In this document: positions 9,006 to 16,712 of the stretch, piece after piece
Layout: each line of letters begins with the position of its first letter
How positions within the stretch are numbered: the stretch's first letter is position 1
Origin: an uncultured Eubacteriales bacterium
Lineage (GTDB): Bacteria > Bacillota > Clostridia > Oscillospirales > CAG-272
Reading direction: 5' to 3'
Length of the DNA: 39,437 bases
Assembly: GCA_934503195.1 (NCBI GenBank)
Contig: CAKSVM010000023.1
Span: forward strand, 1-39,437
Notes under the pieces: model-generated
Told to the model about the DNA's origin: nothing
Databases searched by the model: none
Seen by the model: the letters and a program-made list of their open reading frames with translations, nothing else
Translations under genes and position numbers: made by a program

Positions 9006-9034
9006 ATTGTACCATAACGGCCGCGAAATGTCAA
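9006..9034 (-). promoter_or_regulatory. Sigma-A promoter of the SGNH-GH78 unit with overlapping dyad
   Basis: On the minus strand, TTGACA (9034-9029), a 17-nt spacer and TACAAT (9011-9006) with a TGG extended -10 form a clear promoter. An inverted repeat, AAATGTC (9026-9032) with GACATTT (9045-9051), overlaps the -35 and is a candidate repressor site. Confidence 0.75.
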
Positions 9035-9092
9035 TAGAATACGCGACATTTTTCCTTAAAAAAATGAAGTGGATATAAATTCGGATTTTGTA

Positions 9093-9121
9093 TTGACTTT
9101 TCCGCCGCTATCTGATATAAT
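9093..9121 (+). promoter_or_regulatory. Sigma-A promoter of the CapA-GH28-GH2 operon
   Basis: TTGACT at 9093-9098, a 17-nt spacer and TATAAT at 9116-9121 with a TGA extended -10 form a strong promoter. Transcription would start near 9128. This rules out the long reading frame start at 9069 and decides the start of the next gene. Confidence 0.8.
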
Positions 9122-9149
9122 AAAGTCAAAAACGAAAGGGATGAGATAC

Positions 9150-10307
9150 TTGAAAATCCTTTTTACAGGCGATATCTGCTTCGAAGCGCAACATGAGATG
9201 AACGCGGAACTCGCGAAAAAGGTTCTCGCGCCGATGAGGGAGATTCTTTCCGCCGCAGATCTCCGCGTCATGAATCTTGAAACTCCGCTGGCCGATGAGG
9301 GAGTCGGCGCACCGATCGAAAAGAGAGGACCCGCGATAATCGGCCGTCCGGAGAATGTCGGCTTTCTGACCGAGGCCGGATGCGATATCGCGATTCTCGC
9401 GAACAACCACACCGGAGACTATGGTCCTGACGCGCTGTTTTCGACGATAGATATCCTCGACCGGAATAAGATTCTCCACACCGGAGCCGGGAAGGATATC
9501 GATGAAGCTTACAAGGCCGTCAGGATAAATCTTGACGGGATCCGGATATCCTTCCTCGGAATCTGCGAAAACGAGTTCGGAATCGCGGAAGACGACACGC
9601 CGGGAACGGCCGGATTTGAGCTTGACCGCGCCGGGAACGTGATTTCGGGAGAAAAGGAAGCGAGCGATTATGTGATTGTCGTCTTCCACGGCGGAAACGA
9701 GCGAAATCCGCTTCCATCGCCGGGATGCAGATCGAGGTACCGCACGCTTATAAGACTCGGAGCCGACGCCGTGATCGGCGGGCATCCGCACTGTATGCAG
9801 GGATACGAGTATTTTCTCGGGAAGCCGATCGTCTACAGCGGCGGAAACTTCTTCTTCAAGGATCCGGAAAACACCACGCTGTCGTGGCTTCACGGATATA
9901 TAACCGAGCTTACAATCGGCGAAAGGCTGACCGTCCGCCCGATTCCGTATGAGTTCACGGCCGACGGGCTTTCGGTGATCCCGCTTTCGGGGAATGAGCT
10001 TTCGGAGACGCTTTCGTATATTGAAGAGATCTCGTCCTACATTCCCGACACGAAGAGGCTCAATGAGCTTTTTGACTGCTGGAGCGTGACGTATGGTTTC
10101 GGATATCCGAAGCGGTTCGCGGGTTCGGACGGACTCGCGCCGGGGATGAATGACGCGGCGTTTTTCAAGAACAATCTGATCTGCGAGGCGCACAACGAGG
10201 TCTGCCGCACGGCGTACAGGATAATGTTCGAAAACCGCCTTGACGAGGCACTTTCACATAAGCCCGAGCTTGACAGACTCAAAGCGATTCCCTGCGAGAG
10301 AAAGTGA
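9150..10307 (+). CDS. CapA-family (PGA_cap) metallophosphatase-like protein
   Basis: The protein of about 385 residues belongs to the CapA family, calcineurin-like metallophosphatase folds named after a poly-gamma-glutamate capsule protein. Its beginning ILFTGDICF holds the first metal-binding Asp, followed by NLETPL, ANNHTGDYG, VVFHGGNE, GADAVIGGHPHCMQG and KPIVYSGGNFFF, the standard family succession. The promoter at 9093-9121 lies inside the longest frame, so the start must be further down. The TTG at 9150 is preferred, with AAAGGG 9 nt upstream, and the ATG at 9141 is the alternative but has no spacing to that site. It heads an operon with a GH28-like protein and a GH2 glycosidase. A role there, perhaps removing a phosphate-like or glutamyl substituent, is not known. 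Confidence 0.82.
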   Translation: MKILFTGDICFEAQHEMNAELAKKVLAPMREILSAADLRVMNLETPLADEGVGAPIEKRGPAIIGRPENVGFLTEAGCDIAILANNHTGDYGPDALFSTIDILDRNKILHTGAGKDIDEAYKAVRINLDGIRISFLGICENEFGIAEDDTPGTAGFELDRAGNVISGEKEASDYVIVVFHGGNERNPLPSPGCRSRYRTLIRLGADAVIGGHPHCMQGYEYFLGKPIVYSGGNFFFKDPENTTLSWLHGYITELTIGERLTVRPIPYEFTADGLSVIPLSGNELSETLSYIEEISSYIPDTKRLNELFDCWSVTYGFGYPKRFAGSDGLAPGMNDAAFFKNNLICEAHNEVCRTAYRIMFENRLDEALSHKPELDRLKAIPCERK

Positions 10308-10318
10308 CAGAGAGACAA

Positions 10319-11704
10319 ATGGATAATTTCAAGGAAAACCTGATATCGTCGCTTGAGGCGATGAAAAGCGAAAATCACGCGCTTTTTCCGGACGGGGAAT
10401 TTGTTAAGGTCACGGATTTTTCCGGGTTTGTGAGACGCGAGAACGGATATGAAATCTGGACGGACGCCTTCAAAGCGGCTCTTTCGAAAAATGGAAACAT
10501 TCTGATTCCGCCGCGCGGCGAGCCGTATTACATAGACGACACCCTGATCGTTAGTTCTGACACGCACATCGAGGCAGTCGGCGCGACGATAAAGCTCACG
10601 CCTGACTGCGAGGTTCTGATGCTCCGCTCGGACAAAACGGCCGACGGAACGCGTATGCCGATCATCGGACACGAGCGAACGAAAAACGTCTCGATAAACG
10701 GCGGAAAATGGGAGGAATCGCGCGAAAAGCGCGGCGGTTACGGAACCTCCGGACGATATGACAAGGACGCCGCAAGGCGCGGGACTCATTTTCACGGAGT
10801 TTCAACGCTCTTTTTCTTCAATAATATCGACCGTCTGACGATTGAGAACGCGACATTCGCGCACACGGCGGGATTTTCGGTTCAGCTCGGCGACGCGTCC
10901 GACGTTGTTTTCGAGCATATCAGATTTGAGAGCTGCTACGCCGACGGACTCCATATAAACGGCAACACGGACCGCGTCCTCTGCCGCGACGTCAAGGGAC
11001 AGGTCGGCGACGATCTCGTCGCGCTGAACGCGTATGACTGGCAGAACTCATCGGTCGATTTCGGGCCGATCGAGAATGTTTTCTGCGAGGATCTCGAACT
11101 TTCGGAGGACAGCCGTTACAAGGCGATCCGCATCCAGCCGGGAAGATATTACTTCGACGACAAAAGCGACGTCGACTGCGCGGTGCGCGGGATGATAATG
11201 AAAAAGGTGCGCGGGGTCAGAACCTTCAAGCTCTATTTCCAGACGCCGCGGTATAAGCTCGGAACTCCGCCCGAGCGCGGCGGAGTCGGAAGCGCGGACA
11301 ATCTTTACTTCGACGATATAGAGATTGATCTCACTGAACCGATTGATATGCTCGGCGGCTATAAGGATTCGGATCCGGTGCGCGGAAGCTTCGGCGCGTT
11401 CGAGTTCGGCTCGGAGATCGGACGGCTCGTTTTTGAGAATATTGATCTGACGCTTCATCGCGACAGATGGCCGTATTCGTATCTCGCCGTCGTCGGACCG
11501 AAGTCGGTGATGAGCGATGGCGTTGAGATATTCGACCCGTACATCTCGTCAAATGTCGGCGAGCTTCTGCTCTCGGATATCAGGGTGAACGGCGAGAAGA
11601 TTACCGACGCCAGGGGACTTCTTCGCGAGGTCGTGTTTGACGACATAAACGGAGACGGACACTCGACCGGGCGCGGAAAGATAGAAAAAATCATAGTCAA
11701 ATAA
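10319..11704 (+). CDS. GH28-like right-handed beta-helix glycosidase
   Basis: The protein of about 461 residues is a parallel beta-helix of the polygalacturonase-like kind. GHERTKNVSINGGKW begins the helix. YADGLHINGN then matches the NTD-type motif, and QVGDDLVALNA matches the GDD motif that carries two of the catalytic aspartates in GH28. The usual G-H-G motif of polygalacturonases is not obvious in its classical form; the later YKAIRIQPG may take the RIK position. No signal peptide is visible. The ATG at 10319 is used, and a GTG at 10304 that overlaps the upstream stop is an alternative. Both have only a weak AGAGAGA Shine-Dalgarno. It lies between CapA and GH2 in one operon. GH28-like substrate specificity is inferred, not shown. 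Confidence 0.77.
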   Translation: MDNFKENLISSLEAMKSENHALFPDGEFVKVTDFSGFVRRENGYEIWTDAFKAALSKNGNILIPPRGEPYYIDDTLIVSSDTHIEAVGATIKLTPDCEVLMLRSDKTADGTRMPIIGHERTKNVSINGGKWEESREKRGGYGTSGRYDKDAARRGTHFHGVSTLFFFNNIDRLTIENATFAHTAGFSVQLGDASDVVFEHIRFESCYADGLHINGNTDRVLCRDVKGQVGDDLVALNAYDWQNSSVDFGPIENVFCEDLELSEDSRYKAIRIQPGRYYFDDKSDVDCAVRGMIMKKVRGVRTFKLYFQTPRYKLGTPPERGGVGSADNLYFDDIEIDLTEPIDMLGGYKDSDPVRGSFGAFEFGSEIGRLVFENIDLTLHRDRWPYSYLAVVGPKSVMSDGVEIFDPYISSNVGELLLSDIRVNGEKITDARGLLREVVFDDINGDGHSTGRGKIEKIIVK

Positions 11705-11722
11705 ACTCAAGGAGAAACAAAA

Positions 11723-13990
11723 ATGAAGAAAATCAACATCTCAAAGGACTGGTGGCTCAAAGCCCCCGGCTGTGGCTGGAAGAACATAGATCTTCCGAAC
11801 GATTACGCCGTGACTCAGCCGAGAACCCCGAACGCGCCCGGCGGCGCGTCGAACGGCTTCTTTCAGGGCGGCGTGGGAGTCTACACGAAGGATCTCGACA
11901 TTCCCGCGGAGCCGAAGCACTACATACTTGACATTGACGGCGCGTATATGTTCACGACGGTAAAGCTCGGAAACTATCAGCTCGTCACTCATCCGCACGG
12001 CTACACGCCGATTCTTGTCGATCTCACCGACCGCGTTGAGTACGGAAAGACGAACAAGCTCACGATCACCACAAACGCGCTCCAGTGTTCGACCAGATGG
12101 TACTCGGGCGCGGGAATTTACCGCGACGTCTTCCTCTGGGAGGGCGGCGATATCAGAATCGAGCCGTGGGACGTCTTTGTCACGACTCCGACGCTTGACA
12201 CGGCTTTCGCGTCGTATGAGATCTCCTCTGAGCGCGACGTGAAGGTCATTCTCCGCGCCGACGTCTCGGACGAGAACGGAAATCCCGTCGTTACCGACGA
12301 AAAGGAGATTTTCCTGAAGGCCGGGAAAAAGACTCCGGCAAGACTCGATTTCGTGATCCCTGACGCGAATGTCTGGGATATCGAGGATCCGCATCTCTAT
12401 CTTCTGCATACCGAGATAATCGAAAACGATCAGGTCGTCGAGTCTGACGACACCGAGTTCGGAATCCGCACGATCTCGGCCGACGCTAAGAACGGACTCC
12501 TCATCAACGGACGCTCGGTCAAGCTCCGCGGCGGCTGCATACATCACGATCACGGCGTTCTTGGCGCGGCTGATTACCCGGCGGCCTGCCTTCGTAAGCT
12601 TGAAAAGCTCAAGGAAGCTGGCTTCAACGCGCTCAGAATCGCGCACAACCCGCCGTCAACCCTCCTGATGGAACTCTGCGACAAAATGGGAATCATCGTC
12701 ATGGACGAGGCGTTCGACTGCTGGAGACTCGAAAAGGGCGGAATGTTCAACTATCATATGTGGTTTGACGACTGGTGGGCGCGCGATATCGCGGCTATGG
12801 TCAAGCGCGACCGCAAGCATCCGTCGGTCATCGCCTTCTCGATCGGAAACGAGATCCCAGAAAGCTACGGAAACTGCGACGGCGACGAATGGTCTAAGCG
12901 ACTTTCCGACGAGATCAGAAAGTATGACACCACAAGACTTGTCACCTCGGCGACCTATCAGATGGGCAGCGGCGAGACATGGGCTGACCGCACGGCGGGA
13001 TACTACGCTCCGCTCGATATCTGCGGCTACAACTACCTCTACGGACGCTATGAAAAGGATCACGAGAAGTTCCCCGAGCGCGTCATCTGGGGCTCCGAGA
13101 CCCACGCGATACATTTCTACGACTCGTGGAATACCGTTCTCCGCTGCCCGTATGTCATCGGCGACTTCACATGGACGGCTTACGATAATCTCGGCGAGGC
13201 CGGAACCGGACGCTCGTGCTGGGCAAGAGACGGCTACATTCCATCGATAAGCCTCGCTTCGTATCCGTGGAGAACCTGCTATCAGGGCGACCTTGACCTC
13301 TGCGGCTACAGACGTCCGCAGTCATATTTCCGCGAGGCGGTCTGGATCGGCGGCGTCACGAAGCTCTATACGACGCATCCCGAGCATTACGGCGAGGGCT
13401 TCTCGGGTACTGGCTGGCACTGGTATGACGTTCTTGACAGCTGGACGTTTGACGACAAGTACCTCGGAAAGCCCGTGAAGTGCGAGGTTTACACCGACGC
13501 GGATGAGGTCGAGTTCTTCTTAAACGGAAGATCGCTCGGAAAGTCGAAGCCAGAGAAGGCCATCGCGGCGTTTGACGTTCCGTACGAAAAGGGCGAACTC
13601 ATGGCTGTTTCGTACAAGGACGGCGTGGAATACGGCCGCGATACGCTGAAGACGGTCGGAAAGCCGCACGGCGTTTCGGTGATCCCCGAGGTCAGGACGA
13701 TCGACGCGGATGGCCGCGATCTCTGCTACTTTGACATCACGATCGTCGACGAGAACGGCGAAAGGGTTCCCGACGCGAAGTCGGCGATCACCTGCGTGGT
13801 CGACGGCGGCGAGCTTCTTGGAATCTTCAGCGGCGACCCGAAGAACGAGGATTCTTACGGCTCGAACAACTGCCACGCCTTTGAGGGACGCGCGGTCGCG
13901 ATCGTGAAGTCGAAGACTCCGGGCGAGCTTACGATAACGGTCGGCGGCGTCGGACTGAGAGCCGGAAGCGGCACGGTTGAGTGCAAGTGA
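11723..13990 (+). CDS. GH2 glycosidase (beta-galactosidase/glucuronidase type)
   Basis: The 755-residue enzyme has the GH2 domain order. A jelly-roll sugar-binding domain comes first (about 1-145, with RWYSGAGIYRDVFLW), then an immunoglobulin-like domain (about 146-255) and a TIM barrel (about 256-560). C-terminal beta-sandwich domains end it. In the barrel SIGNEIPE gives the acid/base Glu377, and VIWGSETHA gives the nucleophile Glu459. RGGCIHHDHG and NALRIAHNPPS are further family motifs. The C-terminus (DADEVEFFLNGRSLGKS) is the DUF4982-like domain common in these enzymes. No export signal is present. AAGGAG lies 8 nt or so before the ATG. It ends an operon with the CapA and GH28-like genes and is followed by a strong terminator. 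Whether it cuts galactosides, glucuronides or another beta-linked sugar is not decided. Confidence 0.92.
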   Translation: MKKINISKDWWLKAPGCGWKNIDLPNDYAVTQPRTPNAPGGASNGFFQGGVGVYTKDLDIPAEPKHYILDIDGAYMFTTVKLGNYQLVTHPHGYTPILVDLTDRVEYGKTNKLTITTNALQCSTRWYSGAGIYRDVFLWEGGDIRIEPWDVFVTTPTLDTAFASYEISSERDVKVILRADVSDENGNPVVTDEKEIFLKAGKKTPARLDFVIPDANVWDIEDPHLYLLHTEIIENDQVVESDDTEFGIRTISADAKNGLLINGRSVKLRGGCIHHDHGVLGAADYPAACLRKLEKLKEAGFNALRIAHNPPSTLLMELCDKMGIIVMDEAFDCWRLEKGGMFNYHMWFDDWWARDIAAMVKRDRKHPSVIAFSIGNEIPESYGNCDGDEWSKRLSDEIRKYDTTRLVTSATYQMGSGETWADRTAGYYAPLDICGYNYLYGRYEKDHEKFPERVIWGSETHAIHFYDSWNTVLRCPYVIGDFTWTAYDNLGEAGTGRSCWARDGYIPSISLASYPWRTCYQGDLDLCGYRRPQSYFREAVWIGGVTKLYTTHPEHYGEGFSGTGWHWYDVLDSWTFDDKYLGKPVKCEVYTDADEVEFFLNGRSLGKSKPEKAIAAFDVPYEKGELMAVSYKDGVEYGRDTLKTVGKPHGVSVIPEVRTIDADGRDLCYFDITIVDENGERVPDAKSAITCVVDGGELLGIFSGDPKNEDSYGSNNCHAFEGRAVAIVKSKTPGELTITVGGVGLRAGSGTVECK

Positions 13991-14050
13991 TTTGCGGATA
14001 AAACGCTGAATCAGGGTGAAAAAAGCGAATAATTCTCCGAAAAATAAAGA

Positions 14051-14087
14051 TCTGCCGCGGGCGGGAATTTTTCCCGCCCGCGGCAGA
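14051..14087. terminator. Bidirectional rho-independent terminator between convergent genes
   Basis: A perfect 16-bp stem (14051-14066 with 14072-14087), extendable by one A-T pair, encloses a short T loop. TTGCTTTTT follows on the plus strand and an A-rich stretch precedes it, which gives T-residues on the minus strand. It lies between the GH2 gene (+) and the MATE gene (-) and can serve both. Confidence 0.88.
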
Positions 14088-14134
14088 TTGCTTTTTCAGT
14101 GTCAGAATCGCGTGACCGGTGAGAATACGATCGG

Positions 14135-15517
14135 TCAGACGTTTTCCTGTGCTTTCGCGAGCTTTTTCATGTACGGCAGAACCAGAGCCGCGGAGGCCAG
14201 CATCGATACCGTCTCGGCCACCGGAGTCGCCCACGCCACGCCGTTTATTCCGATCAGCGTGTTGAAAAGCACCATGAACGGCAGATCGATCGTTCCCTTT
14301 CTCAGCACCGAAAGTATTATCGGCGCGAGCTTTTTTCCGGTCGCCTGAAAGACCGTCAGCGAAAAGAAGGTGATCGACGACATCGGGCAGGCACAGCAGA
14401 TGATATGAAGGAACATCCGCCCATAGTGTACGGTCTCTTCGTCGTCGATGAAGAGCCGCGTCACGCTGTCCGCGCCGAAGTAGAGTACGAACGCGATCAC
14501 GATCGCGACCGAAAGGCAGAAGACGAAGAGCGTCCGGATAACCGAGATCATCCGCTTCCGGTCGCCGGAAGTGTAGTTGTATCCGATTAGCGGCAGAGTT
14601 CCCTGCGTGATTCCCTGCGCGACCGCGAAGGCCAGCATATTTACCTTTTTCGCGATTCCCATTCCGGCGATCGCCGTGTTTGAGTATCCGGCGATTATGT
14701 GATTTAAGACCATGTTCGATACGGTCGCCGTCATTGAGATGAGAAAGCTCGGAAGTCCCACGCTCATGACCTCGACCGGAATGCGCTCGGACACCGAATA
14801 GAATTTCGGCGAGAGCGTGATGACGCTCATTCTGCGCTTCACGAAAATGAAGATCGCAAAATACATCGCGGCCAAGAGATTTGATAAGAAGGTCGCGATC
14901 GCGGCCCCGGTTATCTGTAGTCTGAAAACGTAGATGAAGAGCGGGTCGAGCAGGATATTCAGTATTCCGCCGAGCGCGACTCCGAAGCTCGCCTCGCGCG
15001 AATGCCCCTCGGAACGGATCAGATGCGACAGAAGCGGGTTCAGTACTGTCGGAACCGCGCCGATGCCGATAGTCCAAAAGAGGTATGACGATGTGAATTC
15101 ATACGTAGCCAAGTCGGCTCCCAGAGCCGGAAGGAGCGAGGGTCTGACAAGAAGTATGATAATTCCATAGATGAGTGCGGCAAGTCCGCCCGTCCAGACC
15201 GAAAACGCGCATACATTTGAGGCCTTTTTCCGGTCGCCGAGTCCGAGCTTGCGCGAGATAAGGCTCGCCCCGCCGATTCCGAAGAGGTTTGAGATCGCGG
15301 TCATGAGCGTGAAAAGCGGCATCGCGAGCGTCGCCGCGGCGACCTGATTCGGGTCGCCGATCCGTCCGATGAAGAACGTGTCGGCCATGTTGTAGATTAT
15401 CGTGATAATCTGGCCGATGACGGTCGGAACCGCGAGCGTGAGAATTGCTCTGGCGACCGGCATTGACTCAAACAGCCGACGTTCAGCCTCAGCTTCTGAA
15501 ATTCTGCTTTTTGACAT
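14135..15517 (-). CDS. MATE-family multidrug/cation exporter
   Basis: The 460-residue protein is a polytopic membrane transporter of the MATE family, which uses a Na+ or H+ gradient to export organic cations and drugs. About twelve hydrophobic segments are seen. The early segment AILTLAVPTVIGQIITIIYN and the following FIGRIGDPNQVAAA are typical of bacterial NorM/DinF-type members. GINGVAWATPVAETV lies in the C-terminal half. The start at 15517 is chosen because GGGAGG lies just upstream and the first helix follows correctly; a longer frame reaching 15574 lacks a ribosome-binding site. It is 106 nt downstream of the histidine phosphatase gene and may share its transcript. The substrate is unknown. 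Confidence 0.92.
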   Translation of the reverse strand: MSKSRISEAEAERRLFESMPVARAILTLAVPTVIGQIITIIYNMADTFFIGRIGDPNQVAAATLAMPLFTLMTAISNLFGIGGASLISRKLGLGDRKKASNVCAFSVWTGGLAALIYGIIILLVRPSLLPALGADLATYEFTSSYLFWTIGIGAVPTVLNPLLSHLIRSEGHSREASFGVALGGILNILLDPLFIYVFRLQITGAAIATFLSNLLAAMYFAIFIFVKRRMSVITLSPKFYSVSERIPVEVMSVGLPSFLISMTATVSNMVLNHIIAGYSNTAIAGMGIAKKVNMLAFAVAQGITQGTLPLIGYNYTSGDRKRMISVIRTLFVFCLSVAIVIAFVLYFGADSVTRLFIDDEETVHYGRMFLHIICCACPMSSITFFSLTVFQATGKKLAPIILSVLRKGTIDLPFMVLFNTLIGINGVAWATPVAETVSMLASAALVLPYMKKLAKAQENV

Positions 15518-15605
15518 ATAACCTCCCGAAAAATGGTATCTGAATGGCGCAAAAGCTTCTGGCGCGGAAGTCATGAAATCGCGTGAATCCGAAGAAAAGC
15601 CCGAA

Positions 15606-15622
15606 GGCGGCAGAGAGCCGCC
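15606..15622 (-). terminator. Short GC-rich hairpin after the histidine phosphatase gene
   Basis: GGCGGC (15606-15611) and GCCGCC (15617-15622) form a 6-bp stem with an AGAGA loop just after the stop codon. On the minus strand it is followed by a pyrimidine-rich, partly T-rich stretch. It is a weak terminator or attenuator between two genes of the same strand. Confidence 0.4.
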
Positions 15623-15623
15623 G

Positions 15624-16268
15624 TCACACCTCGTCTGAGCCTAAATCAGTCCGCATTCCGTCAAGGAATGAGCTGTCAGAGAGCTTTATCACCTTGACCA
15701 TGTGGCTTTCCGGATAATATTCGACAGTTGTCACCGAGGCGTTCGAGACCCATTTTGGCCCGCCCTCAAGCGCGCCCATCTCCTGCCATTCGCGCATCAG
15801 TGTGCGGATCGGAGTCGCGTGAGTCGCGACGAGAACTGTTTTTCCGGCGTTTTCCGAAGCGATTTTCCAGAACTCGGAGGTCACCCGCTTCATAAGCTCC
15901 TTGACCGACTCGCCGCCCGTTGGGCGCGACCTGAATGCGTCGTCGTGCCACAGTTTCCAGTCGTCGGGATACTGCTCAGCGATTTTCGTGAACTCGACGT
16001 TTTCCCATTTTCCGGCGAAGATCTCGCGGAGATTCTGATCCTTTATCGGCACAAGCCGATGCGGCACGGCGATTATCGATCCGGTTTCATAAGCTCTTGA
16101 AAGGTCGCTGGCGTAGGCGATATCGATTTTCTCATTCTTAAGATAGTCAGCCGCGCGTTCAGCCTGACGCCTGCCGAGATTGGTAAGCTCGCCGTCATAG
16201 TGGCCTAAAAAACGTCCGCCGAGATTTCCGGTACTCTGTCCGTGGCGGACAATTATCATTCTAGTCAT
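15624..16268 (-). CDS. Histidine phosphatase superfamily protein (phosphoglycerate-mutase-like)
   Basis: The 214-residue cytoplasmic protein opens with MTRMIIVRHGQSTGN, where RHG carries the phospho-accepting histidine. It continues with LTNLGRRQAERAADYL and YASDLSRAYETG, then LREIFAGKWEN. VLVATHATPIRTL holds the second catalytic histidine. This is the layout of the cofactor-dependent mutase/phosphatase branch. Members act on small phosphorylated metabolites such as alpha-ribazole phosphate or sugar phosphates, and the target here cannot be named. The ATG at 16268 is supported by a GAGGT-type Shine-Dalgarno about 5 nt upstream. It stands first of a possible pair with the MATE exporter. No convincing promoter is seen upstream, where a 440-bp stretch without genes begins. 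Confidence 0.9.
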   Translation of the reverse strand: MTRMIIVRHGQSTGNLGGRFLGHYDGELTNLGRRQAERAADYLKNEKIDIAYASDLSRAYETGSIIAVPHRLVPIKDQNLREIFAGKWENVEFTKIAEQYPDDWKLWHDDAFRSRPTGGESVKELMKRVTSEFWKIASENAGKTVLVATHATPIRTLMREWQEMGALEGGPKWVSNASVTTVEYYPESHMVKVIKLSDSSFLDGMRTDLGSDEV

Positions 16269-16524
16269 GTTATACCTCCGTGAATGAATGCATTCGCTTT
16301 GTCCGTTATGGGCAAAGGTGTTCGGGATGGTGGCGTTTGCGGTGTGGAAGATGGTGGGATTTGTGAAGCCGCAGGCTTAGCGCGATGCTTTATTGCGGAG
16401 TTGGTGTCAGATGCGGTAGTGTGGCTTATGGGATACAGCACGAAGAGTTTCAGGGCCGTCAGTGTTTACATGGGGCGGGATACTGCCATCGGCCGGGGTG
16501 GCGGGGGGCCGTAAAACGAACTCC
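16269..16524. other. Gene-free stretch preceding repeat copy 1
   Basis: Together with the adjacent repeat this is about 440 bp without a credible gene. The plus strand is G- and TGG-rich up to about 16510. A 76-codon open frame here lacks a ribosome-binding site and its composition is unlike the neighbours. A small GC hairpin is possible around 16491-16512. I recognise no promoter or RNA gene. Confidence 0.5.
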
Positions 16525-16712
16525 AGCCGGCAGGCGGCAACGCAGTTGCCGTCGGCCTCGCGAAGCGAGGTCGATTGCGCGCGAAAGCGCGCAACCTGCA
16601 CTCGCGTCCGGGCGGCAAAGCCGCCCGGACGCGAGCCGTTCTGGCCCGCCGTGGCGGGCCGGAACACGCGAAGCGCGGCAAACGCTGCGCTTCGCGCTCC
16701 CTCTGTGGATTT
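16525..16712 (+). repeat. Multi-hairpin dispersed repeat, copy 1
   Basis: This segment is closely similar to 35755-35940 in the same orientation. It holds five successive hairpins. H1 is 16556-16570, with a GAA loop. H2 is 16575-16594, 8 bp with a GAAA loop. H3 is 16601-16635, 16 bp perfect with an AAA loop. H4 is 16638-16665, 13 bp with one G-T pair. H5 is 16667-16696, 13 bp with one G-T pair and an AAAC loop. A sixth small stem (GGCAAC/GTTGCC, about 16535-16550) precedes them. It ends directly at the stop codon of the YeiH-type gene (minus strand), so it is antisense to its neighbours. Function is unknown. It resembles REP-like or structured-RNA elements but matches no family I can name. 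Confidence 0.85.

Noticed and set aside
9069..9149. Longer N-terminus for the CapA-like protein starting at 9069
   Set aside because: The -35 and -10 boxes lie inside this stretch and the family start motif follows at 9153, so the extension would precede transcription.
15518..15574. N-terminal extension of the MATE exporter from 15574
   Set aside because: No ribosome-binding site is present, while GGGAGG lies just before the ATG at 15517.
16525..16712. An attC site or CRISPR array as explanation of the hairpin series
   Set aside because: Stems differ in sequence from one another, spacing is not regular, no integrase or Cas gene is near, and the whole block, not a short unit, is repeated at 35755-35940.
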